From a virus: DNA of 64,000 nt. The DNA lies in IMG/VR virus record IMGVR_UViG_3300027985_000843, positions 307,740-371,739 of that record; one strand, 5' to 3'. Below are positions 48,693-57,050 of this stretch, piece by piece. The position numbers and the translations under genes are program-made. Each line of letters starts with the position of its first letter. The stretch's first letter is position 1. The notes below the pieces were generated by a model. The model made no database searches, was not told where the DNA came from, and worked only from the letters and a program-made list of their open reading frames with translations.

Positions 48693-49165
48693 TCATCGAC
48701 ATCACGTCCAACCCACCTTCCGAACTCAAAGACCCGCCCTTCACCCCAACCTACTCCCTGTGGGTCCACTCCAACCTCGGAGTGCTCGGGAGCCAAGACC
48801 AGGTCCCCTACAACAAGGAACGCATGATCTCACGGATCTCGTCACCAGGGACCTACGAGGTCATCGAATCAGACATTGTCCTCGATGTCTCCGAAAACGA
48901 CGGCAGCACCCACATCCGAGTCCTCAAGAACGGGGCTGAACTCGCCACCTTCCAAAGCGCACCTCTACCTCGCAAGCCTGAGCCCTCCAAGAACCCCCTC
49001 TCCGGCCCCGTCGAAGACCCCATCGAAGCCCAAGGCTGGTTCACCGTCTACGCCGCCGTGTACTGCCACAACTTCGTGAAGGACTACACCACCACCGCCA
49101 GGGAAGAAGCAGCCGCCGCCATCGCCGACAAGGCCCTGACCCTCTTCCGCCAACGGACCCGCTAG
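48689..49165 (+). CDS. Hypothetical protein, 158 aa
   Basis: P2 variant (ACGGTGTAGAAT, 7 nt, ATG) lies inside the previous gene's end. Beta-rich N-terminal ~100 residues, then a helical Ala-rich C-terminus. No family. Confidence 0.65.
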   Translation: MIIDITSNPPSELKDPPFTPTYSLWVHSNLGVLGSQDQVPYNKERMISRISSPGTYEVIESDIVLDVSENDGSTHIRVLKNGAELATFQSAPLPRKPEPSKNPLSGPVEDPIEAQGWFTVYAAVYCHNFVKDYTTTAREEAAAAIADKALTLFRQRTR

Positions 49166-49167
49166 CG

Positions 49168-49482
49168 ATGACCCCCAAAGAAGCCAAGGCCGACTTCCAA
49201 CGCCTCGTCTCTGCCCACGAAGCCGAGCTGTTCGAGTGGAAACTCAAGTACGCCGCCCTCTCCGACCACGACCGGGGCCGCCTAGCCTTCTTCCTCGACG
49301 TCCCAGGCTTCCCTCCCAAGCCCATCCACCCAAGCTACACCCACAAGGCCGGTACCCCCCACCCGCACATGGTCCACGAACAAGCCAAGCTCGGACTCGT
49401 CTGGGTCAAAGGCTACGGGTGGATGGACAAGACCTTCCGCGATGACATCATCGAGTGGCTCCTAGAAGAATCTCAGTCCTAG
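49168..49482 (+). CDS. Hypothetical protein, 104 aa
   Basis: Starts 2 nt after the previous stop, likely by re-initiation. His/Pro-rich middle (HPSYTHKAGTPHPHMVHEQ) and a helical C-terminus. Converges with the minus gene by 4 nt. Confidence 0.65.
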   Translation: MTPKEAKADFQRLVSAHEAELFEWKLKYAALSDHDRGRLAFFLDVPGFPPKPIHPSYTHKAGTPHPHMVHEQAKLGLVWVKGYGWMDKTFRDDIIEWLLEESQS

Positions 49483-50432
49483 CTGCTCCACTCAAGGTCG
49501 CCTACCCGAACCAGAGCTGGTATGGACTCCAGCTCAACAGGCTCCAGCTCAACAGGCTCGACATTGTCCACGAATTCAAGAAGCGCCATAGGCACCGGCT
49601 GCAACATACCGGCATACACGACCATCGCTAGATCCGACTCCTCGATCCGAGCTACAATCACCCCCTGCCCCTGCTCCAGTAGCACGCCCGCTCGCTGATA
49701 ACCCTCTCGCAAGAAGGCCACCATCACCGGCTGATCCGGCTGAACCGTTGAGTACAACCGGCAAGCAGGAATGAACACATTGAAACCGTCCGATGTGACG
49801 ACCTGCGCCGATAACCACCCGTCACGCGTTCGAGCAGCTGACACAGGGCGAACTTGATCAACCGTTGGAAAGTTCCCTCCCGGATCCCCATCCAAGTCCA
49901 CGTTCGACCAAAAGGGCGTCGCACTCATCCAGTATGTCGGCAACGCATTCATTATCGGCCGAACATGCTCCGGTTGTACCACCACCCGCGACCCGTCCGG
50001 CAAGCCCACATACAAGCGTCGACTGAGAATGGTCACTGGAGTCCCACTCAGAACATGCCCCGGGGGAATCCCAGCATCAACATCATCCTCCCAATAAGGG
50101 ACCGGGCCACCATCCTCACGGACCATCACCGCGTCCGCCACAGATATCCTTTCCAGCTCCTCATTCACAACCACGGAACTCGCCGGGAAGGTGTCGATGA
50201 ACCGCCGGTCCGTGATGAGTATCCGCGACGTCTCGTCGATCAACATGATGAGCCGTGTCGGCCGATCACTCTCGATCGGATCAGGAATGCCCCTCTGACC
50301 TTCATGCATCACCACCATCGTCACGTCCGGCAGCGGCACTTCCACCCCCAACACGTGCGGATGGTTGATCAACGCAGACAACACCCCTGGCGACAGAACG
50401 TCCGCCACAAGCCAGACAACATGGTAAGGCAT
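49479..50432 (-). CDS. Hypothetical beta-rich protein, 317 aa
   Basis: Minus-strand P2 (CCGGTGTATGTT, 6 nt, ATG 50432) fixes the start. The open frame continues far upstream, but that part is antisense to the HNH gene. It is Val/Pro-rich with alternating strands and no Cys cluster; it ends in a duplicated VELEPVELE stretch. No family. Confidence 0.7.
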   Translation of the reverse strand: MPYHVVWLVADVLSPGVLSALINHPHVLGVEVPLPDVTMVVMHEGQRGIPDPIESDRPTRLIMLIDETSRILITDRRFIDTFPASSVVVNEELERISVADAVMVREDGGPVPYWEDDVDAGIPPGHVLSGTPVTILSRRLYVGLPDGSRVVVQPEHVRPIMNALPTYWMSATPFWSNVDLDGDPGGNFPTVDQVRPVSAARTRDGWLSAQVVTSDGFNVFIPACRLYSTVQPDQPVMVAFLREGYQRAGVLLEQGQGVIVARIEESDLAMVVYAGMLQPVPMALLEFVDNVEPVELEPVELESIPALVRVGDLEWSS

Positions 50433-50501
50433 CCCAAGAACATACACCGGCCAAAAGGGCCACCTCGGGGGCATAGAGCCCAACCGGTGTATGGTTGAGG
50501 C

Positions 50502-51401
50502 GTGATGGACGACGACCTCGAAGACTTCCTCTCCGACATAACCCCCAAGCCCAGACCCGAGCCCCCTCCCGTCGAGTCCACTGACGACCCCCTCGAAGAC
50601 TTCCTGCCTCCTCCCAAACCAGAAGTCCCCACCACCCTCACGCCAGAGCTGCAAGCCCAACGCGTCCTCGCTGAAGCCCCGAGCGCCAACCCCGCCTACG
50701 TCCACACCCTCGTGAGCAGATCGTCCGATGCCTTCATCGACGCGCTTCTCGACCCCACCCTGTCCAAACGAGCAAAACGAATACGCAACCTCATCCTCCA
50801 ACAAGGGGGATGGTTCGCATACAGTCAGCTGAAAGAGACCTACGCCTGCCACCGCCGAGCCAAACGAGACCTGGTCGAGAAAGGTATCACCCTCTCGGAA
50901 ACGAAAGTCCGAGGCGACACTATCTTCGAACTCGACCCGCACGCCTTCCAACGCCAACGCGAGGGCCGCCTTCCCCTCACCCCCACCGAACTCGATGAGC
51001 TGAGGGCAAGGTACAACTCCAAGTGCGTCCTGTGCCATACACCCCACCACCAACGCCACCTCGAAGCCGACCACCGCGTCCCCTTCGAAGTCGCCGGCAA
51101 CTCCCTGCACGAGCTGCATGGCATCGACGCATTCCAACCCCTGTGCGGAGCCTGCAACACGAAGAAGCAACGCGCCTGCATCGAATGCTCAAACAGACTC
51201 CCGGACGTCTGCCAAGACTGCTTCTGGGCCAACCCACAAACGTACGCCCACGTCGCCACCATCCCCGAACGACGTCTCGAAGTGGTCGTCCACAACACCA
51301 CCCTCATCAAGTTCCTAGACAGCCTTCTACCTAAGCTCCAAGTCGAAGGCCAAACACCAGGAGAAGCTCTGCTCCATCTCCTCCTCAAAGGTGCCGGGTG
51401 A
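50502..51401 (+). CDS. HNH endonuclease-domain protein, 299 aa
   Basis: P2 (CCGGTGTATGGT, 6 nt) leads to GTG 50502 (leaderless), with an ATG next. Residues ~1-50 carry acidic/Pro-rich repeats (DDLEDFL, DDPLEDFLPPP). The centre is helical. The HNH core is CVLCHTPHHQRHLEADHRVP...CGACNTKKQRACIEC (about 175-230), with the ADH histidine pair and zinc Cys. Such enzymes nick or cut DNA, as homing or defence nucleases. Confidence 0.8.
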   Translation: MMDDDLEDFLSDITPKPRPEPPPVESTDDPLEDFLPPPKPEVPTTLTPELQAQRVLAEAPSANPAYVHTLVSRSSDAFIDALLDPTLSKRAKRIRNLILQQGGWFAYSQLKETYACHRRAKRDLVEKGITLSETKVRGDTIFELDPHAFQRQREGRLPLTPTELDELRARYNSKCVLCHTPHHQRHLEADHRVPFEVAGNSLHELHGIDAFQPLCGACNTKKQRACIECSNRLPDVCQDCFWANPQTYAHVATIPERRLEVVVHNTTLIKFLDSLLPKLQVEGQTPGEALLHLLLKGAG

Positions 51402-51527
51402 CCCGGACTAAGGCACTTGTGTGCACACGCTTAATGAAAACCCGCACCGAGCCAAATCCCGGTGCCACGGGAGAGATCCCAACCTGCGTGCCACCGGCAC
51501 AGCACAGGGCGTCGTACGCCCAGAAGG
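51402..51527 (+). other. Short region without a clear gene
   Basis: Between the HNH gene and the next, an overlapping GTG frame (51398-51643) is open but Ser/Arg/Pro-rich and runs out of frame into the following gene. I do not accept it. A G/C-rich inverted repeat (GGTGCCAC...GTGCCACC) is present near 51458-51496. Confidence 0.4.
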
Positions 51528-51971
51528 ATGAACATGTCCCACATATTGCAACTGCAAAGATCTCAAGGCCCTCTCGCGGTTCAACGTACATCCTCCAGAT
51601 TTCCGGGTGGGGCCGTAATTGCTCGCGGTCTTCTCATGGGTGAAGACCTAGCCACTCTCTGGGGTGTTCGTAACCCGGATGAATTCGACCCCTTCGCCTG
51701 GGCCAAGACAGGCACCGACCCAATTGACGAGTATCTGAGGAGACATACCTGGTCCGACGAATTCAAGACAGCCATGAAGTGGGCTGCCGAAGGGGCCCCT
51801 CCAGAGCTACATGGGCCGGGTATGGATGTTGATGGTATACGGGAAAAGTGGCCTAGAGCCCTGTTGGTTGCTGCTCACGGGTATGACCGGTTCATGCGGG
51901 CCAGGTGGACCGATCAGAACTGGGAGATCTTCGATCCAGCTCCCCTTTTGACTCCAAAGCGCTCTAGCTAG
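51528..51971 (+). CDS. Hypothetical protein, 147 aa
   Basis: ATG 51528 has AGAAGG upstream; the more protein-like sequence begins at MGEDLATLWGV (51636), so the true start may be there. Trp/Asp-rich, helical. No family. It opens a stretch with lower GC than the rest. Confidence 0.5.
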   Translation: MNMSHILQLQRSQGPLAVQRTSSRFPGGAVIARGLLMGEDLATLWGVRNPDEFDPFAWAKTGTDPIDEYLRRHTWSDEFKTAMKWAAEGAPPELHGPGMDVDGIREKWPRALLVAAHGYDRFMRARWTDQNWEIFDPAPLLTPKRSS

Positions 51972-52036
51972 CCCCACGCCCCTTCGCGCCACCATCGACA
52001 CCGCCCACTCTCACACGAACGGTGTATGGTACCAGT

Positions 52037-52154
52037 ATGACAAAACCATGCATCCAAGAGAATGTTCTTGTCACCCCCCCATCAAGCCCAAGGGTGCGGG
52101 GAGGTCTACTCCCCCGAGTTTTCAGAACCCTTCAACAAACTCTTGGAACCATGA
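52037..52154 (+). pseudogene. Frameshifted fragment of a zinc-ribbon gene
   Basis: P2 (ACGGTGTATGGT) and leaderless ATG 52037 begin MTKPCIQENVLVTP. After a run of C at 52073-52080, the other frame gives CGEVYSPEFSEPFNKLLEP and a stop (52152-52154). This matches the C-terminus of the gene at 38902-39114 (CGEIFYSPEFSEPLDQLI). A one-base change in the C run would restore a short zinc-ribbon paralog. Confidence 0.6.
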
Positions 52155-53683
52155 AAATCTCCTGGCAGATGCTCTGGCTACGGGAAGCCCCCATCCGAGA
52201 CGTCCACGTCACCTCTCGCATCTGGCTCCCCCACAAGGGCTGGTCGCTCCCAACACACCCGCCTGACCACTCCACCCTCACCCTCTGCCCCGTCCGACTC
52301 GACGACGCCAAACGGTGGATCCAATACCGGGCCGACAAGCTCGAAACCGCAAAAGGCGTCCTCTGGGCTCTCGTCCGCGACCCACGCGAAGGCGATGGCA
52401 CCCACATCAACATCGCCCTCGCCTGGCTTCCAGAAGGCTACACCATGTCCGGGGGCGAGGACGACAACCCACCCCACCCGAGGCTCGACTTCCACGAGGT
52501 CCACGATCCAAAAAGTGAGATTGAAGAGTTCCTTGCTGACTTTTCTGACCCCAATACAGCAGAGGTTCCCCTCGTTGTCCCCAGAAAATGGAAGCCAAAG
52601 AAGCCTCTGCAAGAGCATAACCCTACGGCTGCCTCTCAATGGCACCCTACAAAAAACGGAACAATCACACCTCAAGATGTAGGAGTGGGATCCAAGTACA
52701 ATGCCTGGTGGGTGTGTCCTGAAGGGCATACTCACCAGGCACCCGTTTTCCAGAAGGCCCGTGCTGGTGAGCCCGGCTCACACAGACCCTACTCCAACGG
52801 GTGCCCAACATGTCACAAGATACGACGCTCATTAGGTTGGGGGCCCGGCAAAAACTGCCTGGCAGCTAGAAAACCAGAAGTGGCCGAAGACTGGCACCCT
52901 GACAACAAGCTCCGATCGGATGAAGTGGGTTGGTCTTCTCAGGCAGTTGCCAAGTGGCGTTGTAAAACCTGCAAGCACGTGTGGGAAGCCAGCATCTTCT
53001 CAAGGTGCTGGCCCTCAAGAGCAGAGCTTAGCTGCCCCGTGTGTGTACAAAAGTTGGCGGAAAACGGAGATCCGCACGCTAAACGAAGGGCGGGGACGAC
53101 GCCCTCGCTAGCTGAGAGCCTGCCTGGGCTTGCGAAACTTTGGCATCCCACAAAGAATGGCAGCTTGACCCCTGATGATGTCACAGAGCACACCACCAAG
53201 GTAATTTGGTGGATCTGTTCCGAGGGTCATGAGTGGGAGGCTCCTGTGAAGCTCAATCGGCAGCGGTGTTTACAGTGCCGTCAAGAGAAGTCTGTAAGAA
53301 AAGCTGAAAAGGTGCGAACCGCCAACCGATTGAAGAAACAACGATGGGAACCTCTTCTGCCGTATTGGGATGATCAGAACGGCCCCGTGCCCTGGACTAC
53401 ACGCCCAAGTGTCCTAAAAAGTGTGACCTGGAGCTGTCCTGAGGGTCATGTGTGGGAAGCCACCGGGCGGCTCATGTCGAGAAAACCATTGTGCCCATAC
53501 TGTTACTTCCTCAAGCACCTGAAGAACGAATGGCAAGGCTCCGGCCTCCCCGACCTGTCCAAAAGTTACTGGTGGAGGTGCTCCTGCGGGGTCGTCTGGA
53601 AAGCTTCCTTGGCCGTCAGGGTAGGGATGAGCATGGACTACGATCATGGCCCCCCTAACTGCCCGTACTGTTCTCAGCTCTAA
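52151..53683 (+). CDS. DUF4379-type repeated zinc-ribbon protein, 510 aa
   Basis: From residue ~155, repeats follow the pattern W-HP-(T/D)-KN...P-D-V...WW-C-GH-W-(A/V)...C-x2-C, as in ASQWHPTKNGTITPQDV and LAKLWHPTKNGSLTPDDV. These are the treble-clef zinc ribbons of DUF4379, found in predicted nucleases and DNA-binding proteins. The N-terminal ~140 residues are a different domain. ATG overlaps the fragment upstream (ATGA). Base composition from ~52500 differs from neighbours, suggesting acquisition. Confidence 0.75.
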   Translation: MKISWQMLWLREAPIRDVHVTSRIWLPHKGWSLPTHPPDHSTLTLCPVRLDDAKRWIQYRADKLETAKGVLWALVRDPREGDGTHINIALAWLPEGYTMSGGEDDNPPHPRLDFHEVHDPKSEIEEFLADFSDPNTAEVPLVVPRKWKPKKPLQEHNPTAASQWHPTKNGTITPQDVGVGSKYNAWWVCPEGHTHQAPVFQKARAGEPGSHRPYSNGCPTCHKIRRSLGWGPGKNCLAARKPEVAEDWHPDNKLRSDEVGWSSQAVAKWRCKTCKHVWEASIFSRCWPSRAELSCPVCVQKLAENGDPHAKRRAGTTPSLAESLPGLAKLWHPTKNGSLTPDDVTEHTTKVIWWICSEGHEWEAPVKLNRQRCLQCRQEKSVRKAEKVRTANRLKKQRWEPLLPYWDDQNGPVPWTTRPSVLKSVTWSCPEGHVWEATGRLMSRKPLCPYCYFLKHLKNEWQGSGLPDLSKSYWWRCSCGVVWKASLAVRVGMSMDYDHGPPNCPYCSQL

Positions 53684-54584
53684 ATCCAGGTAGAAATTCG
53701 AGAAAGTCTTCCATCTCTCGTGCACACTCCTTGGGTGTAGCTTGTTGGTCAAGAGCTTGACTCACCGTCCAGCCCAACTTCAGACGGCTTCGGATCCTAT
53801 TTACTGGGATCTGAAGGTGCTCGGACCACTCGACCAGTGTGAGCGTCTTGCCTCCGTACGAAAGACGTGTGTTCCCCCTGTTGTTCCTTGCTTGCTGCTC
53901 CAATGTAGCCCATCGACAATTATCCGGTTCATAGTTCCCGTCATTATTGACTCGGTCTAGGCTAAGTCCCTTGTGACAGGGACCCATGTCTTTCAAGAAG
54001 GCTAAAAAACTCTCCACCCATCGGTCACAGACAGTGATTCCCCTGCCCCCGTAATCGTCCCACGCCGGATGTCTTGGATTGGTGCATCGTGAAATCATGG
54101 CTTGCCACGCTAAATACGTAGGCGTCCCAGACATGCCGTGCTGTTCCCTCAGCTTCTCAGACTTTTGCCGACCCCTCTGTTGCCCTTTTGGCCTAATTCT
54201 CGGGTCGAGTACCTCTTCGATAGCCCACCCTGCCTTCAGTCGGTTGTATATGTTGTGCCTCTTCATTCCCAACCGTTCCGCCCACTCAGGTACCGACAAC
54301 GTCACCCCACCCAACGTCAACCGGACCGTCTTCCGCGTGTTTCTCGCCTGTTGCTCCCTCGTAGCCCACCGACAATTGCCCGGCTCGTAGTTCCCGTCCG
54401 GGTCAATCCGGTCAAGTGACCACCCTTTTCCTGGACGCCGCCCCATATCTTCCAGGAAGTTGTCGAAAACCTCCCATCGCTCACACACCCGGATCCCACG
54501 CCCACCGTAGTCCGGATGGTCGTTCCGGCATCGGGTGAGCATCGAATGCCACACGTGATATTCAGGCAGGTTTGATGACGCCAT
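53655..54584 (-). CDS. Tandem-duplicated phage HNH-like/homing protein, 309 aa
   Basis: Two copies of the same ~140-residue unit. Each has YGGRGI(R/T)VC(E/D)RW, a (S)LDR(I/V)...GNYEP(G/D)NCRWAT core with EQQARN, and then an HTH-like segment (LSVPEWAERLGM / LTLVEWSEHLQI, with GW(A/T)). The unit resembles phage-borne HNH/NUMOD-type homing proteins that bind DNA. Minus-strand P2 (CCGGTGTATGTT, 6 nt, ATG 54584). It converges with the DUF4379 gene. Confidence 0.7.
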   Translation of the reverse strand: MASSNLPEYHVWHSMLTRCRNDHPDYGGRGIRVCERWEVFDNFLEDMGRRPGKGWSLDRIDPDGNYEPGNCRWATREQQARNTRKTVRLTLGGVTLSVPEWAERLGMKRHNIYNRLKAGWAIEEVLDPRIRPKGQQRGRQKSEKLREQHGMSGTPTYLAWQAMISRCTNPRHPAWDDYGGRGITVCDRWVESFLAFLKDMGPCHKGLSLDRVNNDGNYEPDNCRWATLEQQARNNRGNTRLSYGGKTLTLVEWSEHLQIPVNRIRSRLKLGWTVSQALDQQATPKECAREMEDFLEFLPGFRAENSTGS

Positions 54585-54616
54585 GCCTAGAACATACACC
54601 GGACGACCCTGTGGAC

Positions 54617-54654
54617 GAACAAGCAGGGGCCGCCAAGGCGGCCCCTGCTTGTTC
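54617..54654. terminator. 38-bp near-perfect palindrome, bidirectional terminator
   Basis: 18-bp arms (GAACAAGCAGGGGCCGCC) around AA. It gives a very stable hairpin on either strand, with GTTC at one end. It separates the HNH-like gene from the noncoding right-hand region, and is probably a terminator or, less likely, a protein-binding palindrome. Confidence 0.65.
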
Positions 54655-54927
54655 CCTGCCCCCTCCTGCCCATCTGACCGCCCGAAGAGAGGCAGCATCG
54701 CCCTGCCGAAGAGAGGCAGCATCGCCCTGCCGTGGCCCGAAGGGCCGAGGGCGTGGCAAAAACACGGGCGGGAGAGGGTTTGGGATTATCGGGGCGTTTT
54801 TCGGCCAAAAAATGACCGGGGCGGGATTTTGGATTTTTGACTTTTCGAACCACAGAGCGCAATACGTACCCTAAACACGCCCCGTAGCCCTCTTTGTCAA
54901 TCTCAAAGTCATAATACGTCGGTTCTG
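54655..54927. other. Noncoding region with tandem 24-bp duplication
   Basis: A 24-bp unit starting CCGAAGAGAGGCAGC is present twice head to tail (54682-54705 and 54706-54729). A GGCCCGAAGGGCC hairpin follows at about 54733. The rest, to ~54925, includes AT-rich stretches and no supported gene. The content is unexplained. Confidence 0.5.
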
Positions 54928-55125
54928 CTACGGCGGTAATTCAGCCCCCTCCGGAGGTCCGCCCCGGCCAGTGACCTGGCCTCGAACCCAACACCCCGAC
55001 CCCCGTCCATCTCGTACGCCCTCACGGTAAGCGCGTAGCTCACGCCCACGAGCCCACCACCCCAGGGCAACGCCCGCGAGGGCGGCCGCCAAAGGTGTGA
55101 GAAGGGGGACGATTTGTCCGAACAT
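54928..55125 (-). CDS. Small membrane protein, 65 aa (tentative)
   Basis: ATG 55125. Hydrophobic segment at about residues 4-24 (IVPLLTPLAAALAGVALGWW), then a basic soluble tail. It reads as a small membrane-anchored protein. It overlaps a plus-strand P1 promoter (55118-55147), so the start region is used in both directions. No own promoter recognised. Confidence 0.45.
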   Translation of the reverse strand: MFGQIVPLLTPLAAALAGVALGWWARGRELRAYREGVRDGRGSGCWVRGQVTGRGGPPEGAELPP

Positions 55126-55147
55126 GCGAGCCACCGCGAGCGTAGTA
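55118..55147 (+). promoter_or_regulatory. P1 promoter of the first GTGTGGCGGGTGGG transcript
   Basis: CCGAAC (55118), 17 nt, then CGTAGTA (55141-55147); the gap is one longer than usual. Five nt later GTG begins the conserved GTGTGGCGGGTGGG seen at three sites. Confidence 0.6.
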
Positions 55148-55150
55148 AGG

Positions 55151-55245
55151 GTGTGGCGGGTGGGAGCCCCCTCCCACAGGGAGGCCGGGAGGATCGAGCC
55201 TCCCACCCGCACACCTACACCTCGACACAAGGAGATTGTTCGAGC
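55151..55245 (+). ncRNA. GTGTGGCGGGTGGG-family transcript, copy 1
   Basis: Begins 4-5 nt after the P1 -10. The conserved 5' GTGTGGCGGGTGGGA pairs almost perfectly with TCCCACCCGCACAC about 55 nt later, giving a long stem enclosing a smaller CCTCCC/GGGAGG hairpin. A leaderless GTG-start peptide beginning VAGG is the alternative, since all three family members allow it, but the frames diverge at once. Confidence 0.45.
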
Positions 55246-55263
55246 GTATGCCCAGGGCCTGAG

Positions 55264-55457
55264 CCATGCCCCTGGGCAGGGGGCGTAGCCCGAGGCCCTG
55301 GGCAGGGGGCGTAGCCCGAGGCCCTGGGCAGGGGGCGTAGCCCGAGGCCCTGGGCAGGGGGCGTAGCCCGAGGCCCTGGGCAGGGGGCGTAGCCCAGGGG
55401 GCGTAGCCCGAGGCCCTGGGCAGGGGGCGTAGCCCGAGGCCCTGGGCAGGGGCACCG
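55264..55457. repeat. 26-bp G/C-rich minisatellite
   Basis: The unit GAGGCCCTGGGCAGGGGGCG + TAGCCC is present in five perfect copies (55292-55395 and 55410-55435), with partial copies at both ends and a 14-nt truncated unit at 55396-55409. Repeats on one strand can be read as an open frame, but this is a by-product of the period and composition. The G-runs could form quadruplexes. Confidence 0.9.
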
Positions 55458-55512
55458 CCTCGGGCATGGCAGGGGGGCGTATGCCCCCCTGCCCAGGGGC
55501 GTGGACAAAGAA

Positions 55513-55544
55513 AGGCCCCTGCCCATGTCCCTGGGCAGGGGCCT
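55513..55544. terminator. Hairpin terminator
   Basis: AGGCCCCTGCCC pairs perfectly with GGGCAGGGGCCT around an 8-nt loop. It lies at the end of the minisatellite region and probably stops transcription from either side. From 55545 to 55745 I see no supported gene except a possible 24-codon hydrophobic ORF on the minus strand ending near 55548. Confidence 0.6.
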
Positions 55545-55745
55545 AGAATCCCTCGGCAACCACCAGCCCTGCTATGCACCAAGCCAGAGCTGGCGGAGGT
55601 ACGGGCAGCACCCTCATCTCGACTGCCGGCCCCATTGCCGGCGTAGTGCCGAAGCGTGGTACTTTTCGCACCTTGCGGACTGGGCCTCTTTCACACAGCC
55701 CAGCAGGCCCCGCCGTGCCAGAATTCTATTCGTCCCGGAGAACGT

Positions 55746-56063
55746 TCACGACCCTAGGGCCTCAAGGGCTTCGGGGGTCGGCACGTAGCCGCGTAGCTCC
55801 CGACTGCCCTCATAATAGACCCTGTCCACGAGGCCCTGCTTCGCGAGCTTCGACAGGTACCCGCCCGCGAGCAAGTTCCGCTTCGGGTTGTTCGCGGGGA
55901 TGGGGCGGGATGTCTCCTCCGGCCACATGACCCGGCCGAATACCGCCGCCTTCACGGGGCGTCCCTGGCCGATCCGGACCAGGATCTTGATCGCCTTGAG
56001 GGCTGTGGGCGTCATGCTTCCTCCGTGTCTCGCGAACTTCCCGATGGTGGTGTTGGTATTCAT
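55746..56063 (-). CDS. Winged-helix protein, 105 aa
   Basis: Minus-strand P1 (CCGAAC, 16 nt, CGTAGTA, 5 nt, ATG). The sequence TALKAIKILVRIGQG...LLAGGYLSKLAKQGLVDRVYYEG...GYVPTPEALEAL is a typical winged-helix DNA-binding domain. Likely a transcription regulator. Confidence 0.7.
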   Translation of the reverse strand: MNTNTTIGKFARHGGSMTPTALKAIKILVRIGQGRPVKAAVFGRVMWPEETSRPIPANNPKRNLLAGGYLSKLAKQGLVDRVYYEGSRELRGYVPTPEALEALGS

Positions 56064-56098
56064 GACCGTACTACGCTCCCCGAACATCCAAGTTCGGA

Positions 56099-56335
56099 TT
56101 AAACTTCGTCTCGAAGGATGTTCACGAGAAGCGTGGGGTCATCGGCCGCGCCATCGAAGTTGCAGAGGCAGGCCGTCCACCGAAGGGGTGGCTCGCCAGG
56201 AAACGGTGAGGGGGACTCGACGTCGACCACCCACCCTCCAGGGATATAGCGGGGCTCATCCGTGGTCGTGACGACCCCGGAATGGTTCACCTTGTACTTG
56301 AGGCCCTTCTTGACCTCGCCGTGGCTCATGCTCAT
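56099..56335 (-). CDS. Hypothetical protein, 78 aa
   Basis: Minus-strand P1, leaderless ATG 56335. Beta-rich small protein with two Cys (ACLCNF). The ATG overlaps the last codon of the upstream gene, whose 3' end contains this promoter. Unknown. Confidence 0.7.
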   Translation of the reverse strand: MSMSHGEVKKGLKYKVNHSGVVTTTDEPRYIPGGWVVDVESPSPFPGEPPLRWTACLCNFDGAADDPTLLVNILRDEV

Positions 56336-56607
56336 GCACGTACTACGCTCGCCACCGGGAGGAGTTCGGAACCCTCTTCCATTTTGGCGGCTTCCACCAC
56401 ACGGTCCCAGAAGAGCATGTTGATCACGTCAACCACGAGGCGGATGATCGCGCCGTTCCAACGAATCGAACACTTCACGATGTCTGCGTCCAAGAAGGGT
56501 TGCAGCCGCTCGGCGATCCATTGGTCGATCGCTATCAGGACCTCGTTCAGCGGCTCGGGGAAGTCCACGATCAGACTGTTCGAACGCACCTCGACGAAGC
56601 GACCCAT
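56332..56607 (-). CDS. Hypothetical protein, 91 aa
   Basis: ATG 56607 directly follows the stop of the upstream gene. Alpha/beta fold with hydrophobic helices (LNEVLIAIDQWIAERL). Its 3' part includes the P1 promoter of the next gene. No family. Confidence 0.65.
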   Translation of the reverse strand: MGRFVEVRSNSLIVDFPEPLNEVLIAIDQWIAERLQPFLDADIVKCSIRWNGAIIRLVVDVINMLFWDRVVEAAKMEEGSELLPVASVVRA

Positions 56608-56931
56608 CTAGCTGTCCTCCTCGACACACGATCCCCCGACGTGCGTCGCGTAGACATTGGCTGCTCGGATGATCGCATTGATCTTGGTGGTCCCCTGCCG
56701 GAACCATTTGCGGCGTGTCTTGCGGTCGGACAGAGACACGAAGCTCGTTCGACTCACGTCCCCCACAGACATTCGCCGCTGCCGCATGAGCCGTCGCGTC
56801 GATGCTCGATACATCTCCGCGCAGCTGTCGCACAACGGCCAGATTAATCCTCCCCCGCTCACAAAGAACACAGCGGCTTGCCCCCCGCATCGTGCTCGAT
56901 GAGCGTTCCCCCTGAACACACAATCGATCAT
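56608..56931 (-). CDS. Zinc-type protein, 107 aa
   Basis: P2-like start (CGGTATACGATCC, ATG 56931). CVFRGNAHRARCGGQ and LCDSC suggest a zinc site of the HNH-adjacent kind, followed by a very basic region (RRLMRQRRM, RKTRRKWFRQG). Probably binds nucleic acid. Confidence 0.6.
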   Translation of the reverse strand: MIDCVFRGNAHRARCGGQAAVFFVSGGGLIWPLCDSCAEMYRASTRRLMRQRRMSVGDVSRTSFVSLSDRKTRRKWFRQGTTKINAIIRAANVYATHVGGSCVEEDS

Positions 56932-57050
56932 GTCCGGATCGTATACCGGCCCGGTCGGGGATCAAGCACAAATCCTACTGGATTGCGTTTTCGTGCAGGG
57001 CGAAATGACTTAAATATGCAGGCATTCTCCCTCCTCGCGTGTCCCGACGA

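Noticed and set aside
50433-51170. Long upstream extension of the minus-strand gene at 49479
   Set aside because: It is antisense to the HNH gene. The P2 promoter and ATG at 50432 define the real start.
51398-51643. GTG frame overlapping the HNH stop
   Set aside because: Overlaps a better supported gene in another frame, and its composition is Ser/Arg/Pro-rich without a motif.
55040-55582. Large frames on both strands over the 26-bp repeat
   Set aside because: They translate the minisatellite into Pro/Gly/Ala repeats and have no start signal.
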